The notes under the pieces: generated by a model
Told to the model about the DNA's origin: nothing
Database searches by the model: none
The model's input: the letters and a program-made list of their open reading frames with translations, nothing else
Translations under genes and position numbers: made by a program
In this document: positions 8,065 to 15,880 of the stretch, piece after piece
How the letters are laid out: each line of letters opens with the position of its first letter
Numbering within the stretch: the stretch's first letter is position 1
Assembly: GCA_023266575.1 (NCBI GenBank)
Contig: JAHFPV010000017.1
Coordinates: 1-64,000, forward strand
Length of the DNA stretch: 64,000 nucleotides
From: Sphingobium sp.
GTDB taxonomy: Bacteria > Pseudomonadota > Alphaproteobacteria > Sphingomonadales > Sphingomonadaceae
Direction: 5' to 3'

Positions 8065-9201
8065 TTATCGTTTCTTGCCGTCGGCGTCGAAGCACAGGTC
8101 GTCGGGGACGGTGATGAACGGACGGTCCATCTCGCTCGCCATGCGGTTTTCGACCCGGAATACGAAGGCCAGCACGGTCGCGACCGCCATATAGAGGCCT
8201 TCATTGACGATCTGACCAGCGCGCGAGGTGAAGTAGATGGCGCGGGCGAGTTCGGGATATTGCAGGACGGTCACGCCATTCTGGTCGGCCAGCTCGCGAA
8301 TGGCGGCGGCGATCGCGTCGCTGCCGCGCGCGACCACGACCGGCGCAGCGTCGACGCCGGGCTTGTAGCGCAGTGCGACGGCAAAATGGGTCGGGTTGGT
8401 GATGATGACGCTGGCTTCGGCCACGGCCTGCCGGGTGGAGCCGTTGAGCATTTCAAACTGGCGGCGACGAATTTGGCCCTTGAGTTCGGGCGAGCCTTCG
8501 CTTTCCTTATGCTCGTCCTTGATCTCCTGCTTGGACATGCCGAGCCGCTTGGCGCGCTGCATGATCTGCGCTGGCACGTCGATGCCTGCGATCAGGAACA
8601 GCCCGCCCGCCATCACCAGGCAGGTGAGGATGAACATATTGCCAAGGTCTGCCATGGCGGGGGCAATGCCCTGCTTGCCAAGGCCGATGATCGCGGTCAG
8701 CCGGTCCCAGATCATCCACACGCCAATGCTACCGAGGAGCCCGACTTTCGCGATCGACTTGAGCAGTTCGATCAACCCCTGCGTGCCGAAAATCCTTTTG
8801 AGACCCGCGCCGGGGTTCATCTTCGACACTTTGGGCGCGAAGGCACCGGGGCGGAAGCCGAGCGACCCCAGCAGGGCGGGTGCGGCGATGGCGGCGAGGA
8901 AGGTCGCCAGCAGCACACCGGCCACCGGCAGAGCGATGCCGGTCAGCAGGTCCATCCCGCGTTCGGCCGGGGAAAAATCGACGATATCGTCACGCCGGAA
9001 GCGCAGCGCCTGGGTCAGCATGTCCGACAAGGCATCGATCATCGACGGCCCGGCCACCGCCAGCCAGCCGATGCCCGCCATCACGACCAGCGCGGTGCCC
9101 AGTTCGCGCGACTGGAGGATGTCGCCCTTCTTGGCGGCATCCTGCAATTTCTTTTGTGTCGGTTTTTCGGTCTTTTCGCCGCCGCCGGGACTGTCCGCCA
9201 T
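8065..9201 (-). CDS. flhB: Flagellar export switch protein FlhB
   Basis: Membrane component of the flagellar type III export gate that controls the switch from hook to filament substrates. The protein is 378 aa with a hydrophobic N-terminal half and a cytoplasmic C-terminal half. The autocleavage motif NPTH is at residues 269-272, the same position as in Salmonella. The N-terminus (EKTEKPTQKKLQDAAKKGDI) is typical. It is the last gene of the long fli operon, 3 bp after fliR. Confidence 0.96.
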   Translation of the reverse strand: MADSPGGGEKTEKPTQKKLQDAAKKGDILQSRELGTALVVMAGIGWLAVAGPSMIDALSDMLTQALRFRRDDIVDFSPAERGMDLLTGIALPVAGVLLATFLAAIAAPALLGSLGFRPGAFAPKVSKMNPGAGLKRIFGTQGLIELLKSIAKVGLLGSIGVWMIWDRLTAIIGLGKQGIAPAMADLGNMFILTCLVMAGGLFLIAGIDVPAQIMQRAKRLGMSKQEIKDEHKESEGSPELKGQIRRRQFEMLNGSTRQAVAEASVIITNPTHFAVALRYKPGVDAAPVVVARGSDAIAAAIRELADQNGVTVLQYPELARAIYFTSRAGQIVNEGLYMAVATVLAFVFRVENRMASEMDRPFITVPDDLCFDADGKKR

Positions 9202-9204
9202 GCT

Positions 9205-9987
9205 CTAGCGCCCTTCCGCAATCGACTGGGCGTGATCCAGCCCCGCCTTGAGCGCGGCGGTCAACCCTTCGCCCATGATCGGCGCGGCAATCGCCAGCAG
9301 GACAAGGCCGGCCATCATCGCCATCGGCATACCCACGGCGAACAGGTTGAGCGAGGGGGCGGCGCGGGCCAGCATCCCCATGACGATCTGCACCAGCACC
9401 AGCGCGAAGCCGACCGGCAGCGCCACCGTGACGCCCGCACCCAGCAACGCCCCGCCAAATTCGACCAGATGCCAGACCGTATCGTTGGACAGCATCGCCG
9501 CGCCGGGAGGGAGCGCCTGATAGCTTTTGACGACGAACCCCGCGAGCAGCAGATGCCCGTCCATGCCGAGCAGCAGGAAGGTAGCTAGGATGGAGAGGAA
9601 CTGCCCCACCACCTGTGTCCCCTGCCCCGATGACGGGTCGACCATCGCTGCGAAATTGAGGCCCATGGCGTTGCCGATCGTTTCCCCCGCGACGAAGGCG
9701 GCGGCGTAACCGATCTGCACCGCAAAGCCCATGGCGAGGCCTGCCAGCACTTCGCCCGCGACCATCATCACGCCTTCAAAACTGGCGATGCCATCGGGTG
9801 GCAGGGTGATGGTGACGGTGTTGAGCGCGGCCAGACCCAGCGCGAGGCTGAGGATCAGGCGCAGTTGCAGCGGCACGGCGGGCGCGCCGAATACGGGGGC
9901 CGCGATGAAGGCCGCGCCGGGGCGGATCATGGCGATGAGCCAGACCCATAATTGGGCCTCTACCCCGGCGAAGCCCGGTGCGATCAT
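9205..9987 (-). CDS. fliR: Flagellar export gate protein FliR
   Basis: Polytopic inner-membrane component of the export gate, working with FliP and FliQ. The protein is 260 aa and largely hydrophobic. Family features include RPGAAFIAAPVFGAPAVP near the N-terminus and GEVLAGLAMGFAVQ. It is 10 bp after fliQ and 3 bp before flhB, in the usual fliP-Q-R-flhB order. Confidence 0.95.
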   Translation of the reverse strand: MIAPGFAGVEAQLWVWLIAMIRPGAAFIAAPVFGAPAVPLQLRLILSLALGLAALNTVTITLPPDGIASFEGVMMVAGEVLAGLAMGFAVQIGYAAAFVAGETIGNAMGLNFAAMVDPSSGQGTQVVGQFLSILATFLLLGMDGHLLLAGFVVKSYQALPPGAAMLSNDTVWHLVEFGGALLGAGVTVALPVGFALVLVQIVMGMLARAAPSLNLFAVGMPMAMMAGLVLLAIAAPIMGEGLTAALKAGLDHAQSIAEGR

Positions 9988-9997
9988 TGCCCCTGCC

Positions 9998-10270
9998 TCA
10001 CTGCAACAAATCCGGTATCCGCTCGAAAATCTCGCGGGTGAAATCGGCGATCAGCACCATGATCGATCCGCCGAACAGGGCCAGCATCCCGCCCACGACG
10101 ATGATCTTGGGAATGAAACTCAACGTCTGTTCGTTGATCGAGGTCGCGGCTTGCACCATGCCGATCACCAGACCCGCCACCAGCGCGGGCAGCAGGATGG
10201 GCGCGGCGGCCAGTGCCGTGATCCAGAGCGCCTGCTGGGCAAGGCCCATGAAGAAATCGGCGTTTTCCAT
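9998..10270 (-). CDS. fliQ: Flagellar export gate protein FliQ
   Basis: Small gate protein with two transmembrane helices. The start at 10270 (MENADFFMGLAQQALW) gives 90 aa, the normal FliQ length. An upstream in-frame start would translate the inverted repeat at 10289-10356 and is rejected. The core GLVIGMVQAATSINEQTLSF matches the family. Between it and fliP is a 106 bp gap filled mostly by the repeat, which is unusual for these normally tight genes. Confidence 0.95.
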   Translation of the reverse strand: MENADFFMGLAQQALWITALAAAPILLPALVAGLVIGMVQAATSINEQTLSFIPKIIVVGGMLALFGGSIMVLIADFTREIFERIPDLLQ

Positions 10271-10288
10271 CAGCCCGGCAACCCAACG

Positions 10289-10356
10289 CCGTTCGTTTCG
10301 AGCGAAGTCGAGAAACCTGTGCGCAACCGTTTCTCGACTTCGCTCGAAACGAACGG
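10289..10356. repeat. Complete 28-bp-arm inverted repeat between fliP and fliQ
   Basis: The perfect arms are 10289-10316 and 10329-10356, with a 12-nt loop. The arm contains CGTTTCGAGCGAAGTCGAG. A related partial copy is at 112-157. It lies inside the fli operon, so the transcript carries a very stable hairpin here. Confidence 0.9.
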
Positions 10357-10376
10357 AAGGGGAGTGAGCACGCAAA

Positions 10377-11141
10377 TCATGTCGCGAACGACCCCGCCAA
10401 GCTCCCCATGGTCAGCGCCCAGCCATCGACCAGCACGAACAAGAGCAGCTTGAAGGGCATGGAGATGATGGTGGGGGACAGCATCATCATGCCCAGCGCC
10501 ATGAGCGTCGAGGCGACGACAAGGTCGATGATGAGGAAAGGGAGGAAGATCATGAAGCCGATCTGGAAAGCGGTCTTGAGTTCGCTGGTGACGAAGGCGG
10601 GCAGCAGGATGGTGAAGGGTATGTCGGCAGAGGTGCGGAAGGGCGGGGCTTCGGCGAGACCCGCAAACAGCTTGAGATCGCTTTCGCGCGTCTGCTTGGC
10701 CATGAAGCCGTGCAGCACCTTGCCCGAGCGGCCGACCGCTTCTTCGATCGTAATCTGGCCCTTGCCATAGGGGTCGAAGGCCAGCTTGTTGATCTCGTCG
10801 ATGGCTGGGCGCATCACGAACAGCGAGAGGAACAGCGAGAGACCCAGCAGCACCTGATTGGGCGGGGTCTGTTGCAGCCCCAGCGCCTGCCGCAGCAGCG
10901 ACAGGACGATGATGATGCGGGTGAAGCTGGTCATCATGAGGATGAGCGACGGCAGCACCGTCAGCAGGCTCATGAGGATCAGGATTTGCAGGCTGAGCGA
11001 GAGCGAGCGACCGTCGCCCGAAATCTGGCCCATCGCCCGGCTCAGCGCGCCGCCATTGTCGACCGGCGCGGCGGGCGCAGCCTGGGCGAAGGCGGGGGTG
11101 GTCAGGAGCAGGATGACCAAAAAGGCGACCGTCAGCGCCAA
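10377..11141 (-). CDS. fliP: Flagellar export gate protein FliP
   Basis: Core pore subunit of the export gate. The mature sequence is fully recognisable: SLQILILMSLLTVLPSLILM, SLLRQALGLQQTPPNQVL, and a C-terminus rich in membrane helices. An N-terminal signal-like segment (AFLVILLLTTPAFAQ) is present, as in other FliP proteins. No ATG lies at the expected place. The TTG at 11141 (MALTVAFLVI, 254 aa) is my best start; the frame is open further up, but that part is encoded by the repeat at 11155-11237. Confidence 0.9.
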   Translation of the reverse strand: MALTVAFLVILLLTTPAFAQAAPAAPVDNGGALSRAMGQISGDGRSLSLSLQILILMSLLTVLPSLILMMTSFTRIIIVLSLLRQALGLQQTPPNQVLLGLSLFLSLFVMRPAIDEINKLAFDPYGKGQITIEEAVGRSGKVLHGFMAKQTRESDLKLFAGLAEAPPFRTSADIPFTILLPAFVTSELKTAFQIGFMIFLPFLIIDLVVASTLMALGMMMLSPTIISMPFKLLLFVLVDGWALTMGSLAGSFAT

Positions 11142-11154
11142 CGCAATTCTGATC

Positions 11155-11237
11155 CCGTCATTCCGGCGCAGGCCGGAATCCAGGGCGGCACAAGCTGTGC
11201 GCCGACGCCCTGGACCCCGGCCTTCGCCGGGGTGACG
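11155..11237. repeat. Dispersed hairpin repeat between fliO and fliP
   Basis: The stretch contains two GC hairpins, ATTCCGGC-GCAG-GCCGGAAT and CCCCGGC-CTTC-GCCGGGG, joined by a third pairing between CCAGGGCG and CGCCCTGG. It belongs to a different repeat family from the one at 10289. It ends about 14 bp from the inferred fliP start, so it may have replaced the original start region. Confidence 0.8.
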
Positions 11238-11259
11238 ATTGTCAGGGAGCGGGAGCAAG

Positions 11260-11526
11260 TCAGCGAACACGAACGGCGTCGCCTTCCGCGATTTTTTCGA
11301 TGCGGCCGCGGGTGACGGAGAGGAGGATTTTCTTGCCCTCAAATTCCACGACGGCAAGCTTGCCGAACGCGCCCATCGGCAGCGCTTCAAGCAGTTTGAG
11401 CGAGCGGTCGCCCTGCGCACCAATCATGCCGGGCTGATATTTGCGCCACAGCCACAGCGCGCCAAAGGCCATGCCGCCGACCAGCGGCAGGAGGATCAGC
11501 AATTTGACGAAATACCAGACCATCAT
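11260..11526 (-). CDS. fliO: Flagellar assembly protein FliO
   Basis: Small bitopic membrane protein that stabilises FliP during gate assembly. The protein is 88 aa with one N-terminal transmembrane helix (FVKLLILLPLVGGMAFGALW) and a short cytoplasmic domain containing ALPMGAFGKLAVVEFEGKKI, as in FliO. It sits between fliN and fliP as expected. The 82 bp upstream gap to fliN shows no clear promoter. Confidence 0.85.
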   Translation of the reverse strand: MMVWYFVKLLILLPLVGGMAFGALWLWRKYQPGMIGAQGDRSLKLLEALPMGAFGKLAVVEFEGKKILLSVTRGRIEKIAEGDAVRVR

Positions 11527-11608
11527 GAAGCCGCCCGCAGATTATGGTTAATGCCCTGCGTTCCGCAGTTTCGGCCTTCAAGGCAAGCGTAAAATCAAAG
11601 CGAGGAGA

Positions 11609-11944
11609 TCAACCGCGCCGTTCGATCCCCGCCAGCCGGTTTTCGGTCGCAGCGATGTCGATGATGCGGATGCCATAGCGGCCATTGACCGTCACCACCT
11701 CACCCTTGGCGATCAGCGCGCCATTGACCATGATGTCGAGCAGATCATCGGCCTGCCGGTCCAGCTCCACGATCGAGCCTTCGGCCAGGTCCATGACTTC
11801 GGCAAGGCGCAGCGAGGTCGATCCGACCTCCACCGACATGCGGACGGGAATGTCGGCCAGCAACTTGAACTGATGGTTATTGGTCATCCGCCCGACCGGA
11901 TCTTCTCCACGCTCCATGCGGGGGGCTTCGCTCATGTCACTCAT
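11609..11944 (-). CDS. fliN: Flagellar switch protein FliN
   Basis: C-ring component with a SpoA domain. The protein is 111 aa. The SpoA domain is seen in the C-terminal two thirds (LLADIPVRMSVEVGSTSLRL, EGSIVELDRQADDLLDIMVN, GEVVTVNGRYGIRI). The start overlaps the fliM stop in an ATGA arrangement, suggesting translational coupling. Confidence 0.95.
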   Translation of the reverse strand: MSDMSEAPRMERGEDPVGRMTNNHQFKLLADIPVRMSVEVGSTSLRLAEVMDLAEGSIVELDRQADDLLDIMVNGALIAKGEVVTVNGRYGIRIIDIAATENRLAGIERRG

Positions 11945-12825
11945 TGGTCGGGTCCTTGTACAATCTTTTCAATCTGGAAGGCGGCGCGGCCATCCTGTTC
12001 GCCAATGCTACCGCGCGCGACGATGCGGTTGCCCACGATCAACGGCAGGCTGCGGCCGATGGTCACGGGAATGACGTCGCCGACCTTGAGCTGCATCAGC
12101 TCGGCCAGCGAGAGGTTGGGACGGGCCAGCACGGTGCGGGCGGGCAGGCGAATGTCGCGCATCCGGCGGGCGATACGGGCCTGCCAGACGGGGTCGCTCT
12201 GTTCATCGTCGGCGGGAAGCTTGGTGCCCATCAGCGGCTCGACGGCGCGCAAGGCGGCCAGCGGAAAGACGAGATCGACCGGCCAGAGCTGATCGCGGGT
12301 GATGCTGATCATGAAGCGCTGGACCACCATCTGGTCACCCGGCTGGGCGGAGGCGGCAAAGCCGACCCCGGTTTCGCGCATGATCAGCGCGGGGTCCAGT
12401 GGCAATATGTCGGCCCAGGTTTCGACCAGGCGCGCGAGGAGGGATTCCGACAGGCGGGCGATCAGCCGGTCCTCGGTCGGGGTAAATTCGCCACGCGGGG
12501 GCAAGGGACGATTGCCGATGCCGCCATAGAAACAGTCGACCAAGGTGGAAATCATGGCCGCGTCCATGCGCAGCAGCACTTGCCCCTTGAGCGGGGAGAT
12601 GCGGTAGATGGAAATGCTGGTGAAGGCGGGCACCTGTGCCGACCAGGCGGCAAAGTCGAGCAGTTGCGCATCCTGCGCTTCCACCTGCGGGCGCACGCCG
12701 CAGATCGGCTCCACCAAGGCACGGACGCGCCGGCCAAGCTTTTCGCCCAGCCGGTCCAGCCCGGACAGCATCATTGGTGCCTGCGATTCCCCCCGCCCGA
12801 AGGCATAGGTCTGAACGTCGTCCAT
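11941..12825 (-). CDS. fliM: Flagellar switch protein FliM
   Basis: C-ring switch protein. The protein is 294 aa, against about 330 for enteric FliM. The middle domain has PRGEFTPTEDRLIARLSESL and the C-terminal SpoA domain has LSLAELMQLKVGDVIPVTI. The extreme N-terminus (MDDVQTYAFGRGESQ) lacks the LSQxEIDALL-type peptide that binds phosphorylated CheY in chemotactic bacteria. A 51 bp gap with a short GC hairpin (around 12832-12855) precedes it after fliL. Confidence 0.92.
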   Translation of the reverse strand: MDDVQTYAFGRGESQAPMMLSGLDRLGEKLGRRVRALVEPICGVRPQVEAQDAQLLDFAAWSAQVPAFTSISIYRISPLKGQVLLRMDAAMISTLVDCFYGGIGNRPLPPRGEFTPTEDRLIARLSESLLARLVETWADILPLDPALIMRETGVGFAASAQPGDQMVVQRFMISITRDQLWPVDLVFPLAALRAVEPLMGTKLPADDEQSDPVWQARIARRMRDIRLPARTVLARPNLSLAELMQLKVGDVIPVTIGRSLPLIVGNRIVARGSIGEQDGRAAFQIEKIVQGPDQ

Positions 12826-12876
12826 CTTGGTCCCCTGCCCTTCGGGTCAGGGGATTTCCCGACCTTTCAGACAGGC

Positions 12877-13497
12877 CTATTGAATAACGAAATTGGTAAA
12901 ATAAACGTTATCAACGCCGCCATAACCCGTTTTTTGCTTCAATATATCGTTAATAATGCCCTTGATCTTGCTTTGGAGCATCTGTTTGCCCTGCGGGGTG
13001 GACAAGGTCTCTTCCGGCTGCTGGGCAAGCATCATCAGCACCTGGCTGCGGATCGCCATCTCGTGCGTCTTGATCGCGTCGATGACGCGCAGGTCATAAT
13101 AGGTCGATACCGCGACCGAAATCTGGGCGAAGGCGTCCGTGTCGGACATGTTCGACGTGAAGGGGGTCTGGAGCTGGAAATAGCTTGCCTGATAGGCGGC
13201 AGGGTTCGCGGGCGCGGGCAGGTCTATGCCCTTGCCATGCGCGCCATGGGCCGCCGCTGCGCCCTCGCCATGCGGGACGGCATGGGCCTTGGCGATCTCC
13301 TCGGCGCTTTCGCCGGCCAAGACCAGCACGGGCTTGTTGGGATCTTCCTTTGGCCCTTCATCCTTGGGGCTGAAGAAACCGGCGGCATAGAGACCGCCGG
13401 CCGCGCCTGCGCCGCCAATCACCATGGCGATGACGATCAGCAGGATCATTTTCATGCCCCCGCCCTTATTCTTCTTGGCCTTCGGCTCGTCGCTCAT
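12877..13497 (-). CDS. fliL: Flagellar stator-associated protein FliL
   Basis: Inner-membrane protein near the basal body that supports the stator. The protein is 206 aa. It has a Lys-rich cytoplasmic N-terminus (EPKAKKNKGGGMK), one transmembrane helix (ILLIVIAMVIGGAGAAGGLY), a linker rich in acidic and Ala/His residues, and the periplasmic FliL domain (ISVAVSTYYDLRVIDAIKTH, GIINDILKQKTG, VYFTNFVIQ). It is 27 bp after fliK. Confidence 0.92.
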   Translation of the reverse strand: MSDEPKAKKNKGGGMKMILLIVIAMVIGGAGAAGGLYAAGFFSPKDEGPKEDPNKPVLVLAGESAEEIAKAHAVPHGEGAAAAHGAHGKGIDLPAPANPAAYQASYFQLQTPFTSNMSDTDAFAQISVAVSTYYDLRVIDAIKTHEMAIRSQVLMMLAQQPEETLSTPQGKQMLQSKIKGIINDILKQKTGYGGVDNVYFTNFVIQ

Positions 13498-13524
13498 CGT
13501 TCATATCCCCCAGGATAGCGCTGG

Positions 13525-15453
13525 TCACGCATAGCGCGCGCGGATGGCTTGGCTGGCGGTGTCGCCAGTCTGCTCATGGTTAAGAACGGCCGGATCACCA
13601 CCCGCTTTATGGGCAAGTGCGATATTTTCGCGGGGCTGCCAACGACCCTGCTGCTGCGACTGGCCCATGCCCTGCCCTGCGCCCTGCCAGTTGGCGGACT
13701 GGCCGCTTTGCTGGCCCGATTGCTGCTGGCCGGTCTGTTGCTGGGGCGACTGATCGGAGCGGCCAGCGTCGCTCGACTGCGGGGCGCGTTCGATCTTAAC
13801 CTCGCTGATGCGAACCGCCGACAGGCCCGCGTCGAGGCGGAGCCGGTCGCTATCCTGACGCAGCGCGGCTTCGGCCATGTCGCTGGACACGGTCAGGCTG
13901 ATCGCGGCGCCATCGACGCCCTGGCGGATGTTGACGTCGATCGGGCCGAGCTGGTCACTGCTGATCTGGAAGCGGCCCTGCGCGCCATTGGCGGACAGGC
14001 CGGCAATGTCGCGGGCCAGACCGTCAATCCACTGGCCCGACACGCCCATATCGACGACCTGCGCGCCGAGGGTGGCGGAGAGGTTGACGGTGGGGAGCGC
14101 GGGGGCGGCGGTCTGGGTCGTCAGCGTTGGCGTGACGGGCGCGGGGGCGGCCGGTTCAGCGGTCCTGGGGGGCGCGTCCGTTGTCGGGGCAAGGGCAGTT
14201 TCGGTGGGGGCCGAGCTGCCCTCAGCCACGGGCGAGGCTGCGGGATGCAGCGTCATGTGCTGGCGCGCGAACTGGAGCAGCGAGAGGGCTTCCGCCTTGG
14301 CCGACACTGAGCTGGACATAGTGACGGGTGTTGCGATCGGGACTGGGTCCGGCGCGGCTTCGGGCTGGGCTGGCTGCGCGATCGGAGCGACAGGCGTCGC
14401 GATCGCCGGGGTGCCGAGCGGCTGGGACGCGGGCGCGACCGGAGCAGCTTGTGCTGGTGCGACCGGGGCTGGCGCGGGGGTGATATCAATGGGTTGTGCG
14501 GTCGGCGGCGCGGCCTTGTTCAAGTCGGCTTTTACAAAGGCTTGCTGATCCGTCGCGCCAGTCTGGCCCATCGTGAGCGGCACGGCGGCTGTTTGCACCG
14601 TAGCGGGAGACGCGACGCGCGGCGCGGCGGGGGATGGCTGTTCGGGGGCGGCAGTCGGCGGCGTCATCACCATGGCGGACGGTGGGGGAGCGAGGGCGGA
14701 CTGTTCGGGGCGCTCCGGTTCGGCGTCGGGCGACGCAGGCTCCGGGTCCGTCGCGGGAGCCGTGTCGGATGGCGCGGCGAGTGCGGCCGGCGAGGGCGCG
14801 ACCTGGGCCGGGGCTGCATGATGTTGCGCCTTGGACGCCGGTTTGCCGGGCGTCGGATCGCTCTCCACCGGCAGGGCCGGTGCGGGCGGGGGCGCGATAA
14901 CTGCCACCTCAACAGGGGTGATGTGCGATGCGGCGAGAAGCTGCGCCACCGAGCCAATAGCTGTTGGCAGGTCGTCGGGGCGCTGTGTGAGCGGTTCGCC
15001 GTGTTCAGCGCTACGGGCCGGTTCGGCCTCCTCTGCTGGCTCTACCGCAGGCTGGGCCGGGGGCGGCGTGATGGGCAGCGGGCTTAGCGTGAGCGGCTTC
15101 GGCGCGGCGGCGATCGGGGCGCTTTGGGTCGGCGTGAAGGTCGGCGCTGTGGTCGGGAGTGGCAGGGCTTCGCCGTCCGTCGGGACGGGCGCATCCGGCA
15201 GAGGCGCATTGTCGCTCAGCTCAGGCGCGGCAACGGGCATCGCCAAGGGCATCGCGCCATTACCTTGTTCTTCGCTCGCGACGGCAGGCGCCACGGTTGG
15301 CGTGACCGGCATCGCGACAGGCGCAGCGGTGGCGGCGTTCATCATCGCGGAGAAGTCGGGCGCGCCATCGGGTGTAGCGGCGGGCGCATCCTTGCCGGTG
15401 CCGAGTGGGGTGGTGGCGAAGAGTAGCGCCTTGAGACTGGCGATCATATTCAT
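13525..15453 (-). CDS. fliK: Flagellar hook-length control protein FliK
   Basis: Exported ruler that stops hook growth and triggers the FlhB specificity switch. The protein is 642 aa from the start MNMIASLKALL at 15453. Most of it is a Pro/Ala-rich low-complexity linker, typical of FliK. The C-terminal hook-length domain is recognisable (GRFQISSDQLGPIDVNIRQG, MAEAALRQDSDRLRLDAGL), followed by a Gln/Ser/Gly-rich tail. The start follows the fliJ stop by 1 bp. The reading frame remains open upstream through fliJ, which is a shadow. Confidence 0.9.
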   Translation of the reverse strand: MNMIASLKALLFATTPLGTGKDAPAATPDGAPDFSAMMNAATAAPVAMPVTPTVAPAVASEEQGNGAMPLAMPVAAPELSDNAPLPDAPVPTDGEALPLPTTAPTFTPTQSAPIAAAPKPLTLSPLPITPPPAQPAVEPAEEAEPARSAEHGEPLTQRPDDLPTAIGSVAQLLAASHITPVEVAVIAPPPAPALPVESDPTPGKPASKAQHHAAPAQVAPSPAALAAPSDTAPATDPEPASPDAEPERPEQSALAPPPSAMVMTPPTAAPEQPSPAAPRVASPATVQTAAVPLTMGQTGATDQQAFVKADLNKAAPPTAQPIDITPAPAPVAPAQAAPVAPASQPLGTPAIATPVAPIAQPAQPEAAPDPVPIATPVTMSSSVSAKAEALSLLQFARQHMTLHPAASPVAEGSSAPTETALAPTTDAPPRTAEPAAPAPVTPTLTTQTAAPALPTVNLSATLGAQVVDMGVSGQWIDGLARDIAGLSANGAQGRFQISSDQLGPIDVNIRQGVDGAAISLTVSSDMAEAALRQDSDRLRLDAGLSAVRISEVKIERAPQSSDAGRSDQSPQQQTGQQQSGQQSGQSANWQGAGQGMGQSQQQGRWQPRENIALAHKAGGDPAVLNHEQTGDTASQAIRARYA

Positions 15454-15454
15454 G

Positions 15455-15880
15455 TCAGGCTTCCCCGTTCCGCTGCATCCGGCGATAGCGCGGCAGCGCT
15501 GCCAGCTTGTTTTCGCGCCATTCCTCCAGAGTCGCGCGGGCGCGGTCCTTGAGGCGGGTGGCGATTTCCTTCTCGCGGTTCGCTGCAAGAGTCATGCCTT
15601 CTTTGGCCTCCACCTTGCGCCGGGCATCATAAAGGGCGCCGTCAAGCTGGCGGCCCGCCTGTTCCAAGCGGGTGGCGAGTTCCTGCATCGCCGCGAAGGA
15701 TGCGCCGGTGGCGGCCCCCTCGGTCTCGAACAATTCGCCGCGCACCTTGTTGAGGCGATCGATATTGCGGGCGAGGCCATCAGCCTCGTCACGGGCGCGT
15801 GCGGTTTCGGCGACGGCCATGGCGTGCTGGACATGGCGCACGCGCAGCACGCGCTGGCGGCGGGAGACGAGACCCTTCAT
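15455..15880 (-). CDS. fliJ: Flagellar export coiled-coil protein FliJ
   Basis: Stalk-like protein that links the FliI ATPase ring to FlhA. The protein is 141 aa and almost entirely helical, rich in Arg, Glu and Ala with heptad-like spacing (ARNIDRLNKVRGELFETEGA, ATRLEQAGRQLDGALYDARR). Sequence similarity in this family is weak, so position (fliI-fliJ-fliK) carries much of the call. Its start overlaps the fliI stop by 4 bp. Confidence 0.85.
   Translation of the reverse strand: MKGLVSRRQRVLRVRHVQHAMAVAETARARDEADGLARNIDRLNKVRGELFETEGAATGASFAAMQELATRLEQAGRQLDGALYDARRKVEAKEGMTLAANREKEIATRLKDRARATLEEWRENKLAALPRYRRMQRNGEA

Noticed and set aside
8054-8069. TGGCACG at 8054, possible sigma-54 promoter
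   Set aside because: The -12 region reads TTATC instead of TTGC and no gene starts downstream on that strand.
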